Source of the DNA: Syntrophaceae bacterium
GTDB taxonomy: Bacteria > Desulfobacterota > Syntrophia > Syntrophales > UBA2185
Direction: 5' to 3'
NCBI GenBank assembly: GCA_003508565.1
Contig: DNUI01000075.1
Span: 1 to 15,599 of the forward strand
DNA length: 15,599 nt
In this document: in pieces, positions 6,294 to 13,340 of the stretch
Layout: each line of letters starts with the position of its first letter
How positions within the stretch are numbered: the first letter of the stretch is position 1
Made by a program: the position numbers and the translations under genes
The notes under the pieces: model-generated
The model's input: only the letters and a program-made list of their open reading frames with translations
What the model was told of the DNA's origin: nothing
Database searches by the model: none

Positions 6294-7673
6294 TCAGGTT
6301 TCGACCAGGGGACTTACACCGTCCCAGCATTTTAGACACAGGGCATTCTTCGGAATGCCCAGGGCTTTCACAAACGCACCAATGCTGTTGTATTTCACCG
6401 AATCCGCACCGATCTTGGAGGCTATCCACGCTTCAAGCTCTCTCAGTTTTTTCATCGTCGTAATGTTTCCTGATCTGAAGAATTGCCTAGCAGCAAGCTC
6501 TTCATACGAGCGTGTTGAAACTCCATAATCGCAGGGGTACATAAGAGGAGGACAAGCAATCCGGACATGGACTTCTCTGGCGCCCGCTTTTTTCAGATCC
6601 TTCACTTTGTTGAGGATCTGTGTTCCCCGGACGATTGAATCATCGCAGAGGACAATTCGTTTCCCCTCAACGGCATAGGGGAGGACGGAAAGCTTCCGTT
6701 TGGCCATCTTTTCCCGTGCAGCCTGGGTAGACTGGGTATAGCTGCGGTCTGCATAACGGTTATACAGAAATACCTCCTGGTAGGTGATCCCGGAGCGCCT
6801 GTGGTACCCAAGGGCATGACCAATTCCAGACATGGGAACCGGAGAAACGACGTCTGCTGAAAGGCCTCCCTCATCAATGTCTCGTTTCGCAAGGCTTTGC
6901 CCCAGGTTATTGCGTGCCTCCTGCACAAAAAGACCGTCAATGACGGAATCGATACTGGCCGTATAGGCCCATTCAAAGGCGCAGTGGGCTCTGCGGGGTG
7001 ATTTCAGCTGTTGCACCGTATGAAAACCGTTCTGATCTATCAGGACGATTTCGCCGGGGCGGACATCCCGCACTACCTCCATCTCCAGGTTCTGGAATGC
7101 ACGCGATTCTGAACTTACCGCATAACGTCCCGCATCCTGACCCAGGACGAGGGGACGGAAACCATAGCAGTCCCTTGCGGCATAGATCCCTTCGCGCGCG
7201 AGGATGATGAGGCAGTAGGCGCCTTTCACCTTGTTCGCTATGGCGGTTATGCCGGATACAATATCCCCCGCTTCAATGATGATCTGCGAGAGAATCTCAA
7301 CGCTGTACCCGCGATAGAACGCTTTGCCCTGATTTTTCAGCTCCCGTATAAGCGTATCGGCATTCATGATATTCCCACTAAAGGCTATGGCAATCTCTCC
7401 CAGCCGCGATTGCGAGGTAACCGGCTGACGCTCCCACAGGCTCACATGACCGATACCCATGTTGCCCTTCAGATATGCCAGTTCCCGGTCATCGAAGGTT
7501 ATGGCCACTTTGCCGTAATGGGTTACCATATGGATTTTTCCATCGAAGGTTGCGATGCCACAATATTCCTGACCCCGGTGCTGGAGAAAATCGAGGCCGC
7601 TGTAGATATCATCCACGCACTCGGTACTTGAGGAGATCCCGAATACTCCACAATTGTCGCGAATTTCGCTCAT
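6294..7673 (-). CDS. purF: Amidophosphoribosyltransferase-like protein (PurF family, altered glutaminase pocket)
   Basis: The 459-residue protein has the PurF layout: a class II (Ntn) glutaminase domain (about 8-235), then a phosphoribosyltransferase domain. After a 7-residue propeptide comes Cys8 of CGVFGI, the would-be N-terminal nucleophile. HRGQE (32-36) and the PRPP loop VLCDDSIVRGT (341-351) are intact. Cys231, Cys381, Cys446 and Cys449 match the 4Fe-4S ligands of Bacillus subtilis PurF. Three glutamine-site residues are replaced: the Arg of GHVRY is Ser78, the Asn of HNGN is Ser99, and the Asp of SDxE is Ser124. Canonical PurF makes phosphoribosylamine from PRPP and glutamine, the first purine step. 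Here it may use ammonia, another donor, or have another role. The ATG at 7673 has AAGGAA 8 nt upstream, 19 nt after carB. The open frame to 7778 only reads back into carB. Confidence 0.85.
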   Translation of the reverse strand: MSEIRDNCGVFGISSSTECVDDIYSGLDFLQHRGQEYCGIATFDGKIHMVTHYGKVAITFDDRELAYLKGNMGIGHVSLWERQPVTSQSRLGEIAIAFSGNIMNADTLIRELKNQGKAFYRGYSVEILSQIIIEAGDIVSGITAIANKVKGAYCLIILAREGIYAARDCYGFRPLVLGQDAGRYAVSSESRAFQNLEMEVVRDVRPGEIVLIDQNGFHTVQQLKSPRRAHCAFEWAYTASIDSVIDGLFVQEARNNLGQSLAKRDIDEGGLSADVVSPVPMSGIGHALGYHRRSGITYQEVFLYNRYADRSYTQSTQAAREKMAKRKLSVLPYAVEGKRIVLCDDSIVRGTQILNKVKDLKKAGAREVHVRIACPPLMYPCDYGVSTRSYEELAARQFFRSGNITTMKKLRELEAWIASKIGADSVKYNSIGAFVKALGIPKNALCLKCWDGVSPLVET

Positions 7674-7692
7674 CTGTATTTCCTTTTCTCGA

Positions 7693-10600
7693 TCACTTGA
7701 TATCCGTATGATATGCCTGCAGAGATTTGGCACGGCTGTGTCCCTGGCGGTTTGCCGCAATCCCTTTAGCAGCCGCAACCGCCGCCGCGATTGTCGTGAT
7801 GTAGGGAATCTTGTACTTGATCGCGTTTTTCCTTATGTAGGAATCGTCGTACTTTCCAAGCCTTCCGTTGGGTGTATTGATAACCAGCTGGATTTCCCTG
7901 TTCTTGATGCAATCAACGATATTCGGCCGTCCCTCATGCATCTTCAGAATAGGTTCTGCCTTGATACCCTCCTTGAGGAGGAACAGGCAGGTACCCTCTG
8001 TTGCCCTGATCTGGAATCCGAGGTTTTGAAATTCTCGTGCTACCGAGAGGACTCCCCTCTTGTCTTTATCCTCCACGGTAATCAAGATGGTGCCCTTATC
8101 GGGTAGCGCTTGCTGGGCGGCTTCCTGTGCTTTATAGAAGGCAAGTCCGAAAGAATCGGCGAGTCCAAGGACCTCCCCGGTGGAACGCATCTCCGGCCCC
8201 AGAACAGGATCCACTTCCTGGAACATATTGAAGGGAAACACCGCTTCTTTTACGCCGAAGTGCCTGATGATTTTCTTGTTGAGGTTCAGATCCGTGAGTT
8301 TCTTCCCCAGCATGACCTGGGTGGCAATGCGCGCCATGGAAATGTTACAGACTTTGGATACGAGGGGTACCGTTCTGGAGGCCCGCGGATTCGCTTCCAG
8401 GATGTACACCACATCGTCGGCTATGGCATACTGGATATTCATAAGGCCGACGACATTGAATTCCACGGCGATCTTTTTTGTGTATTCGCAGATAGTATCG
8501 ATATGCCGCACGGGAATGCTGAGGGGTGGAATCACACAGGCCGAATCCCCCGAATGTATCCCGGCAAGCTCGATGTGCTCCATGACCGCGGGGACAAAGG
8601 CATCGGTTCCGTCGGAAATCGCATCCGCCTCTGCCTCGATCGCATTTTCCAGAAATCTATCTATGAGTATGGGACGCTCCGGCGTCACCCCTACTGCGGC
8701 AGCCACATAACGTCTAAGCATATCTTCGTCGTGAACCACTTCCATGCCCCGCCCGCCGAGAACGTAAGACGGCCGAACCATAAGGGGATAGCCTATTTTC
8801 CCGGCAATCTTTATGGCCTCCGCAAGGGTACTCGCCATTCCCGACTCCGGCATGGGAATGCCCAGCTTCTTCATCATCTGGCGAAAACGGTCCCTGTCTT
8901 CAGCAAGATCGATGGTCTCCGGAGAAGTTCCGATAATCGTGACGCCTGCCTGGTGGAGTTCATTGGCAATATTCAGCGGGGTCTGTCCCCCGAACTGGAC
9001 GATCACTCCGTCAGGTTTCTCCTTGTCATGGATGCTCAGCACGTCCTCCACGGTAAGGGGTTCAAAATAGAGTTTATTGGAGGTATCGTAGTCCGTGGAA
9101 ACCGTCTCAGGGTTACAATTCACCATAATGGATTCGTAACCCTCATCACGGATGGCAAAGGCGGCATGAACACAGCAGTAATCGAATTCGATCCCCTGGC
9201 CGATCCGATTGGGGCCACCCCCCAAAACCATGATCTTTTTGCGATCGCTTACCGTCACTTTGTCAGGGGCATTGTACGTCGAGTAATAATATGCCGCATC
9301 TTCCACGCCACTGACCGGTACAGGTTCCCAGCTTTGCTTCATCCCCAGCGCCAGGCGCCGCTCTCGTAATAACTTTTCAGAATCACCAAGGAGCATGGCA
9401 AGGTACCGGTCTGAAAACCCGTCCTTTTTTGCCCGCCGTAACAGTTCATCGGGCAGGGTCTTCATGCGATACGTGCGAATCTGCTCCTCAAGCTCTACAA
9501 GCTCTTTCATCTGTTCGATAAACCAGGACTTGATGTAGGTTTTTTTATGGAGGTCTTCAACAGAGGCTCCTTTTCTCAGAGCCTCGTACATGATAAATTG
9601 CCGTTCGCTGGAGGGCTCATAGAGGAGATCCATGAGTTCTTCGAGTGTCTTCTCGTGGAAATCCTTCACAAAACCAAGTCCGTAACGGCCCTTTTCAAGT
9701 GATCGAATGGACTTTTGGAAGGCTTCTTTGTACGTCTTCCCGATGCTCATGACCTCGCCTACCGCCCGCATCTGGGTGCCCAGTTTGTCCTCGGCGCCTG
9801 AAAATTTCTCAAAGTCCCAGCGGGCAAATTTTACCACCACATAGTCCCCCCAGGGCATATATTTTTCAAGGGTCCCTTCACGCCAGTAAGGCATTTCTTC
9901 AAGGGTAAGACCCCCGGCGAGGAGTGATGAGACATACGCAATGGGAAAACCCGTCGCCTTTGAGGCCAACGCAGAAGAGCGCGAAGTTCTGGGATTGATC
10001 TCGATTACGACCACCCGCCCCGTTTCGGGATCGTGGGCAAATTGGATGTTGGTACCACCGATTACCTGTATGGCCTCGACAATGTCATACGAATATTTCT
10101 GCAGCTGCTGCTGGAGAGCGGGGTCAATGGTAAGCATGGGAGCCGTGCAGTAGGAATCTCCCGTGTGCACCCCCATGGCGTCCACGTTCTCGATGAAGCA
10201 GACCGTGATCATCTGGTTCTTGGCGTCGCGCACGACCTCGAGCTCCAGCTCTTCCCAGCCGAGCACCGACTCCTCTATGAGAATCTGCCCCAATAGGCTC
10301 GCAGATATGCCACGGCTTGCGACGGTGCGGAGCTCTTCAAGGTTGTAGACCAAGCCTCCTCCGGTTCCACCCATGGTATACGCGGGCCGGATAACCACGG
10401 GGTAGCCGATTCTCGCGGCGATCTCACTAGCTTTTTCAACACTGTACGCGGGTTCGCTCTCGGGCATCTCGATCCCCAGCTTGTTCATCGTCTCCTTGAA
10501 GGCAATGCGATCTTCTCCCCTTTGAATGGCATCCACCTGAACTCCTATGACCTTGACGCCGTACTTCTCGAGGACACCCGCTCGGTGGAGCTCCGAAGTA

Positions 10601-10893
10601 AGGTTGAGGCCATTCTGGCCGCCGAGATTGGGCAGAATTGCGTCGGGACGTTCATTTTCGATTATTTCAGTCAGGTACTGCAGATTCAGAGGTTCCACAT
10701 ACGTGGCATCGGCCATTCCCGGATCTGTCATGATCGTGGCGGGGTTGGAATTTACCAGGACGATCTCATACCCGAGCTTCCGTAAGGCTTTGCACGCCTG
10801 GGTGCCCGAATAATCGAACTCGCACGCTTGACCGATCACGATGGGACCGGAACCGATAATTAATACTTTGTGAATGTCAGGACGTTTTGGCAT
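7693..10893 (-). CDS. carB: Carbamoyl-phosphate synthase large subunit
   Basis: The 1066-residue, full-length protein has two homologous ATP-grasp synthetase halves and a C-terminal MGS-like allosteric domain. The first half (about 1-400) makes carboxyphosphate and carbamate. It starts MPKRPDIHKVLIIGSGPIVI and keeps Arg129, Arg169 and Glu215 at the Escherichia coli numbering, plus IEINPRTSRSS (297-307). The second half begins KKIMVLGGGPNRIGQGIEFD and phosphorylates carbamate. The product feeds pyrimidine and arginine synthesis. The ATG at 10893 has AAGGA at 8 nt and is preferred over the adjacent GTG at 10896. The usual VDTCAAEF block before YYYSTY is replaced by PVSGVEDA-like sequence (about 524-533). 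No carA is beside it; the upstream neighbour is rtcB, and the downstream one is the PurF-like gene after 19 nt, with the likely operon order carB then purF-like. Confidence 0.96.
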   Translation of the reverse strand: MPKRPDIHKVLIIGSGPIVIGQACEFDYSGTQACKALRKLGYEIVLVNSNPATIMTDPGMADATYVEPLNLQYLTEIIENERPDAILPNLGGQNGLNLTSELHRAGVLEKYGVKVIGVQVDAIQRGEDRIAFKETMNKLGIEMPESEPAYSVEKASEIAARIGYPVVIRPAYTMGGTGGGLVYNLEELRTVASRGISASLLGQILIEESVLGWEELELEVVRDAKNQMITVCFIENVDAMGVHTGDSYCTAPMLTIDPALQQQLQKYSYDIVEAIQVIGGTNIQFAHDPETGRVVVIEINPRTSRSSALASKATGFPIAYVSSLLAGGLTLEEMPYWREGTLEKYMPWGDYVVVKFARWDFEKFSGAEDKLGTQMRAVGEVMSIGKTYKEAFQKSIRSLEKGRYGLGFVKDFHEKTLEELMDLLYEPSSERQFIMYEALRKGASVEDLHKKTYIKSWFIEQMKELVELEEQIRTYRMKTLPDELLRRAKKDGFSDRYLAMLLGDSEKLLRERRLALGMKQSWEPVPVSGVEDAAYYYSTYNAPDKVTVSDRKKIMVLGGGPNRIGQGIEFDYCCVHAAFAIRDEGYESIMVNCNPETVSTDYDTSNKLYFEPLTVEDVLSIHDKEKPDGVIVQFGGQTPLNIANELHQAGVTIIGTSPETIDLAEDRDRFRQMMKKLGIPMPESGMASTLAEAIKIAGKIGYPLMVRPSYVLGGRGMEVVHDEDMLRRYVAAAVGVTPERPILIDRFLENAIEAEADAISDGTDAFVPAVMEHIELAGIHSGDSACVIPPLSIPVRHIDTICEYTKKIAVEFNVVGLMNIQYAIADDVVYILEANPRASRTVPLVSKVCNISMARIATQVMLGKKLTDLNLNKKIIRHFGVKEAVFPFNMFQEVDPVLGPEMRSTGEVLGLADSFGLAFYKAQEAAQQALPDKGTILITVEDKDKRGVLSVAREFQNLGFQIRATEGTCLFLLKEGIKAEPILKMHEGRPNIVDCIKNREIQLVINTPNGRLGKYDDSYIRKNAIKYKIPYITTIAAAVAAAKGIAANRQGHSRAKSLQAYHTDIK

Positions 10894-10939
10894 CACATGA
10901 TCCTTTTCTTGTTCGTGGATGAGCGCCGTTTCTTCACTT

Positions 10940-10968
10940 CTTCCCCGCCCCGAAAAGTGGGTGGAAAG
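10940..10968 (-). promoter_or_regulatory. Hairpin in the carB leader
   Basis: On the minus strand CTTTCCACCC (10968-10959) can pair with GGGGCGGGGAAG (10951-10940): six pairs including one G-U, a small internal loop, then three G-C pairs. It ends about 46 nt before the carB ATG, within a transcript leader of roughly 230 nt. No U-run follows, so it is not an intrinsic terminator. I do not recognise a known riboswitch class or protein-binding leader here. The rest of 10894-11127 has no gene. Confidence 0.35.
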
Positions 10969-11127
10969 AGGGTTGCTCCTATTTACACATATTGACTTTT
11001 ATAATTATTTACATTCCTTATAGTTAGTGACCCGAAGTAATCCGGTGGGATGTTCGGAGGTGGACTGTATATACAAAAACGTTACGTTCTAAGCCAGTTA
11101 GATTACACTTATGTGAAAATCGGTCCG

Positions 11128-11156
11128 AATATAGGGGAGTCACATTGTCATGTCAA
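11128..11156 (-). promoter_or_regulatory. Promoter of the carB-purF-like operon
   Basis: On the minus strand TTGACA (11156-11151) and TATATT (11133-11128) are exactly 17 bp apart, 6/6 and 5/6 matches to sigma70 consensus. The -35 begins only 11 nt after the rtcB stop codon. Transcription would start near 11121, leaving a 5' leader of about 230 nt before the carB ATG at 10893. So carB should be transcribed independently of rtcB even though both are on the minus strand. Confidence 0.72.
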
Positions 11157-11166
11157 GGTAAAAAAC

Positions 11167-12603
11167 TCATCCCTTGATGCAGCCCAGCGCCCTAAGCTTG
11201 GCGACTTTTTTGGAGATGCCGGCCTTGTGAACAACATCTACTACCTGATCCAGATTCTTGTATGCCTCCGGTATCTCCTCCTGCAGCGTTCCTTTGCCGC
11301 TGGCCATAATGATGATACCTTTATCAGCCATTTCCCGCGCTATTGCCCTTCCACGGCTCGCCTTTGTTGCCTGGGTCCGGCTCATGAGACGCCCGGCGCC
11401 ATGACAGGTGCTCCCAAACGTTTCCGCAAAGGCTTTCTCCGTTCCGGCAAGGACATAGGAACCCGTTCCCATATCGCCGGGGATTAAGACCGGTTGACCG
11501 ACTTTGCGGTATCTCGCAGGAAGGGCGGAGTGACCCGGGGGAAACGCCCGTGTCGCGCCTTTCCGGTGTACACACAGTGTGGCCTCTTTTCCATCGACGA
11601 CGCACGTTTCGATCTTGGCGATGTTATGGCAGACGTCGTAAAGCAAGCGCATGCCCAATTCCCGGGGTCCCTTTTTCAAAACATGTTGGAAGGTCTCTCT
11701 TGTCCAGTGCATCAGCATCTGGCGGTTCGCCCAGGCGTAATTGGCGGCACAGGCCATGGCGGCAAGGTACTCCTTCCCTCGCGGCGAATCCAGATAGGCA
11801 CAGGCTAACTGCCTGTCAGGAAGAGGTATGTTAAGTTCGCCAAGATGTTTCACCATCCTGGCCAGGTAATCATCACAGACCTGATAGCCGAGACCCCGGG
11901 ATCCGCTGTGAATAAGGACGGTAATCTGACCTTCTTCCAGTCCGAAGGCGGAGGCCGCCGTTGCATCAAAAATTTTCTCAACAACCTCGATCTCCAGAAA
12001 ATGGTTCCCCGATCCCAGGGTGCCCAACTGCTCCCGTCCGCGTTCAAGGGCCCGGGCACTGACCATTTCAGGGTCGGCATCCGCTATTGCCCCCATGTCT
12101 TCGGTGGTTTCCAGATCCTCGTCTGTCCCATAACCGTTGTCCACAGCCCACTTTGCCCCTTCAATCAGAACCTTTCTTTCCTCTTTCGGAGAAAGCTTGA
12201 GGGGACCCTTGGAACCCACACCGGAAGGAATATCACGAAAAAGTGCACCGACCAGGTCACGCATGCGTTCCCTGACATCTTCATACACGAGGCGTGTCGT
12301 AACAAGCCTGCATCCACAGTTGATATCGTAGCCGACACCGCCCGGGGAAATAATGCCGTCTTGAAGATCGAAGGCAGCCACACCGCCTATGGGGAAACCG
12401 TAGCCCCAGTGCATATCGGGCATGGCCAGGGAATACTTCACAATTCCGGGCAGGTGCGCCACATTCGCCACCTGCTTGGGGCTTTCATCGGCTCCCATTT
12501 CCCTGATGAGACGTTCGCTTGAATAAATGATTCCCGGGACCTTCATACCACCGGTCTGGGGAACCATCCACCGGCAATCATCAATTTTCTTAAGTCCAGT
12601 CAT
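11167..12603 (-). CDS. rtcB: RNA-splicing ligase RtcB
   Basis: The 478-residue, full-length protein is RtcB, which joins a 2',3'-cyclic-phosphate or 3'-phosphate RNA end to a 5'-OH end using GTP and Mn2+. The metal and active-site residues are all visible: Asp93 and Cys96 in YDINCGCR, His201 in GSGNHFLEI, His232 in HSGSRGLG, His326 in CHNIAK, and the guanylylated His401 in CHGAGR. Spacing matches the Pyrococcus horikoshii enzyme within three residues. The ATG at 12603 has only a weak GAGA ribosome site. A TATAAT at 12626-12621 on the minus strand could be its own -10, but I see no good -35, and that region enters the inverted repeat. The archease gene upstream encodes the usual RtcB activator. 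In bacteria the pair serves RNA repair and ribosome maintenance. Confidence 0.96.
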   Translation of the reverse strand: MTGLKKIDDCRWMVPQTGGMKVPGIIYSSERLIREMGADESPKQVANVAHLPGIVKYSLAMPDMHWGYGFPIGGVAAFDLQDGIISPGGVGYDINCGCRLVTTRLVYEDVRERMRDLVGALFRDIPSGVGSKGPLKLSPKEERKVLIEGAKWAVDNGYGTDEDLETTEDMGAIADADPEMVSARALERGREQLGTLGSGNHFLEIEVVEKIFDATAASAFGLEEGQITVLIHSGSRGLGYQVCDDYLARMVKHLGELNIPLPDRQLACAYLDSPRGKEYLAAMACAANYAWANRQMLMHWTRETFQHVLKKGPRELGMRLLYDVCHNIAKIETCVVDGKEATLCVHRKGATRAFPPGHSALPARYRKVGQPVLIPGDMGTGSYVLAGTEKAFAETFGSTCHGAGRLMSRTQATKASRGRAIAREMADKGIIIMASGKGTLQEEIPEAYKNLDQVVDVVHKAGISKKVAKLRALGCIKG

Positions 12604-12641
12604 TATGTTCTCACAAAAAAATTATAAACTGTGTTGAAATA

Positions 12642-12762
12642 GACGGCTTCGTAAAAACTCCAGAGGCAAGGCGCGCAAATCACGAGGAGGCGTACACCGA
12701 CGCACGTCGCAGTGACGAGAGATGCAGCGCAACGCAGCATATGACCTTTTTACGAAGTCGTC
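12642..12762. repeat. MITE-like 121-bp element with 16-bp terminal inverted repeats
   Basis: The left end GACGGCTTCGTAAAAA (12642-12657) and right end TTTTTACGAAGTCGTC (12747-12762) are inverted copies matching at 15 of 16 bases. The GC-rich interior contains further partial symmetry (for example GACGCACGTC at 12699-12708) and no ORF. The right end overlaps the last two bases... of the archease stop region (TGA complement at 12761-12763). No target-site duplication is evident. From memory, intergenic repeats with similar TTCGTAAAAA ends are frequent in deltaproteobacterial genomes; copy number cannot be judged here. Confidence 0.7.
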
Positions 12763-13177
12763 AGACATCAAAAATAACCCTTCCCACCCATCTATCCGAT
12801 GTTTCTCTGACCGTAACCTGATGATAGGTTACCGCTTTTATTTCCATATTAATCCTGTGCCTTGACGAATCAAAGCGCTCCCCCGATACTGTCCCCTTCA
12901 AATGTTGCGGATCTATTTCCATAATGGAATACTCTTTCAGCAAAAGTCCCTCGCCGTTAAAAAGATAGAGGACTTCCCGCAGATAGTTTACCAGGAGGTC
13001 TTCCCAGCCCGTCCCCTCGATGGCTATTTTTCTCTCCTCACGTGCGCGTACACGGCTCAGGTCGCTAATCGTATCAAATACGGCGAAGGCAGCATTCGCA
13101 AACAGCTCCTGCACCGTTTTGCCGAATACTTCCATTCCCAGATCTGCCGTATGATCAAAGATTCTGTATCTGTTCAT
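12761..13177 (-). CDS. Archease (RtcB-activating protein)
   Basis: The 138-residue protein matches the archease family. It has the N-terminal YRIFDHTADLGMEVFG (4-19), a middle WEDLLVNYLREVLYLF segment (58-73) and the typical C-terminal GRVIFDV (132-138). Asp12 and the penultimate Asp137 match metal-binding positions of the family. Archease speeds RtcB guanylylation and lets it turn over repeatedly. The gene lies upstream of rtcB on the same strand, with 157 nt between them that hold the inverted-repeat element. That spacing is wider than in a tight operon, and whether one transcript covers both is unknown. The ATG at 13177 has only a weak ribosome site. The region 13178-13260 shows no promoter I can defend. 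Confidence 0.92.
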   Translation of the reverse strand: MNRYRIFDHTADLGMEVFGKTVQELFANAAFAVFDTISDLSRVRAREERKIAIEGTGWEDLLVNYLREVLYLFNGEGLLLKEYSIMEIDPQHLKGTVSGERFDSSRHRINMEIKAVTYHQVTVRETSDRWVGRVIFDV

Positions 13178-13263
13178 GTTACAGCCACTCTATCACAAAC
13201 AACGTTATAACTTCCACAATCATGTTATGAAACATTCAGTATAGTACCCGGTCACACAAGATA

Positions 13264-13308
13264 ATAAAAATCCCCCATCGCCCCTCTTTGCACAGGGAGG
13301 TTGGGGGA
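13264..13308 (-). terminator. Intrinsic terminator of gyrA
   Basis: TCCCCCA (13271-13277) pairs perfectly with TGGGGGA (13302-13308), and an inner CCTC/GAGG stem is also possible. On the minus strand the stem is followed by TTTTTATT (13270-13263). It lies 32 nt past the gyrA stop, as expected for a rho-independent terminator reading toward archease. Confidence 0.88.
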
Positions 13309-13340
13309 ATATTGAGCCGCCATGAACCATCGCGTAATAT

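Noticed and set aside
7395..7450. Frameshift as the cause of the odd PurF glutaminase motif
   Set aside because: Neither alternative frame yields the canonical GHVRY-STAG sequence, and the alignment is in register on both sides.
7674..7778. 35-residue N-terminal extension of the PurF-like protein
   Set aside because: It overlaps the carB 3' end, and the inner ATG at 7673 has a good ribosome site and gives the usual short propeptide before Cys8.
8959..9070. Possible loss of function in the second synthetase half of CarB
   Set aside because: Motifs such as LGGGPNRIGQGIEFDYCCVHA, NCNPETVSTDYDTS and the downstream ATP-grasp residues read through intact.
8110..9369. 419-residue open frame on the plus strand inside carB
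   Set aside because: It is antisense to well-conserved carB sequence, has no recognisable domain, and its composition fits a shadow of the opposite strand.
11050..11487. Plus-strand open frame starting in the carB leader and running into rtcB
   Set aside because: Most of it is antisense to rtcB, it lacks a convincing ribosome site, and no domain is visible.
11845..12522. 225-residue plus-strand open frame inside rtcB
   Set aside because: It is antisense to the RtcB catalytic domain and has no family signature.
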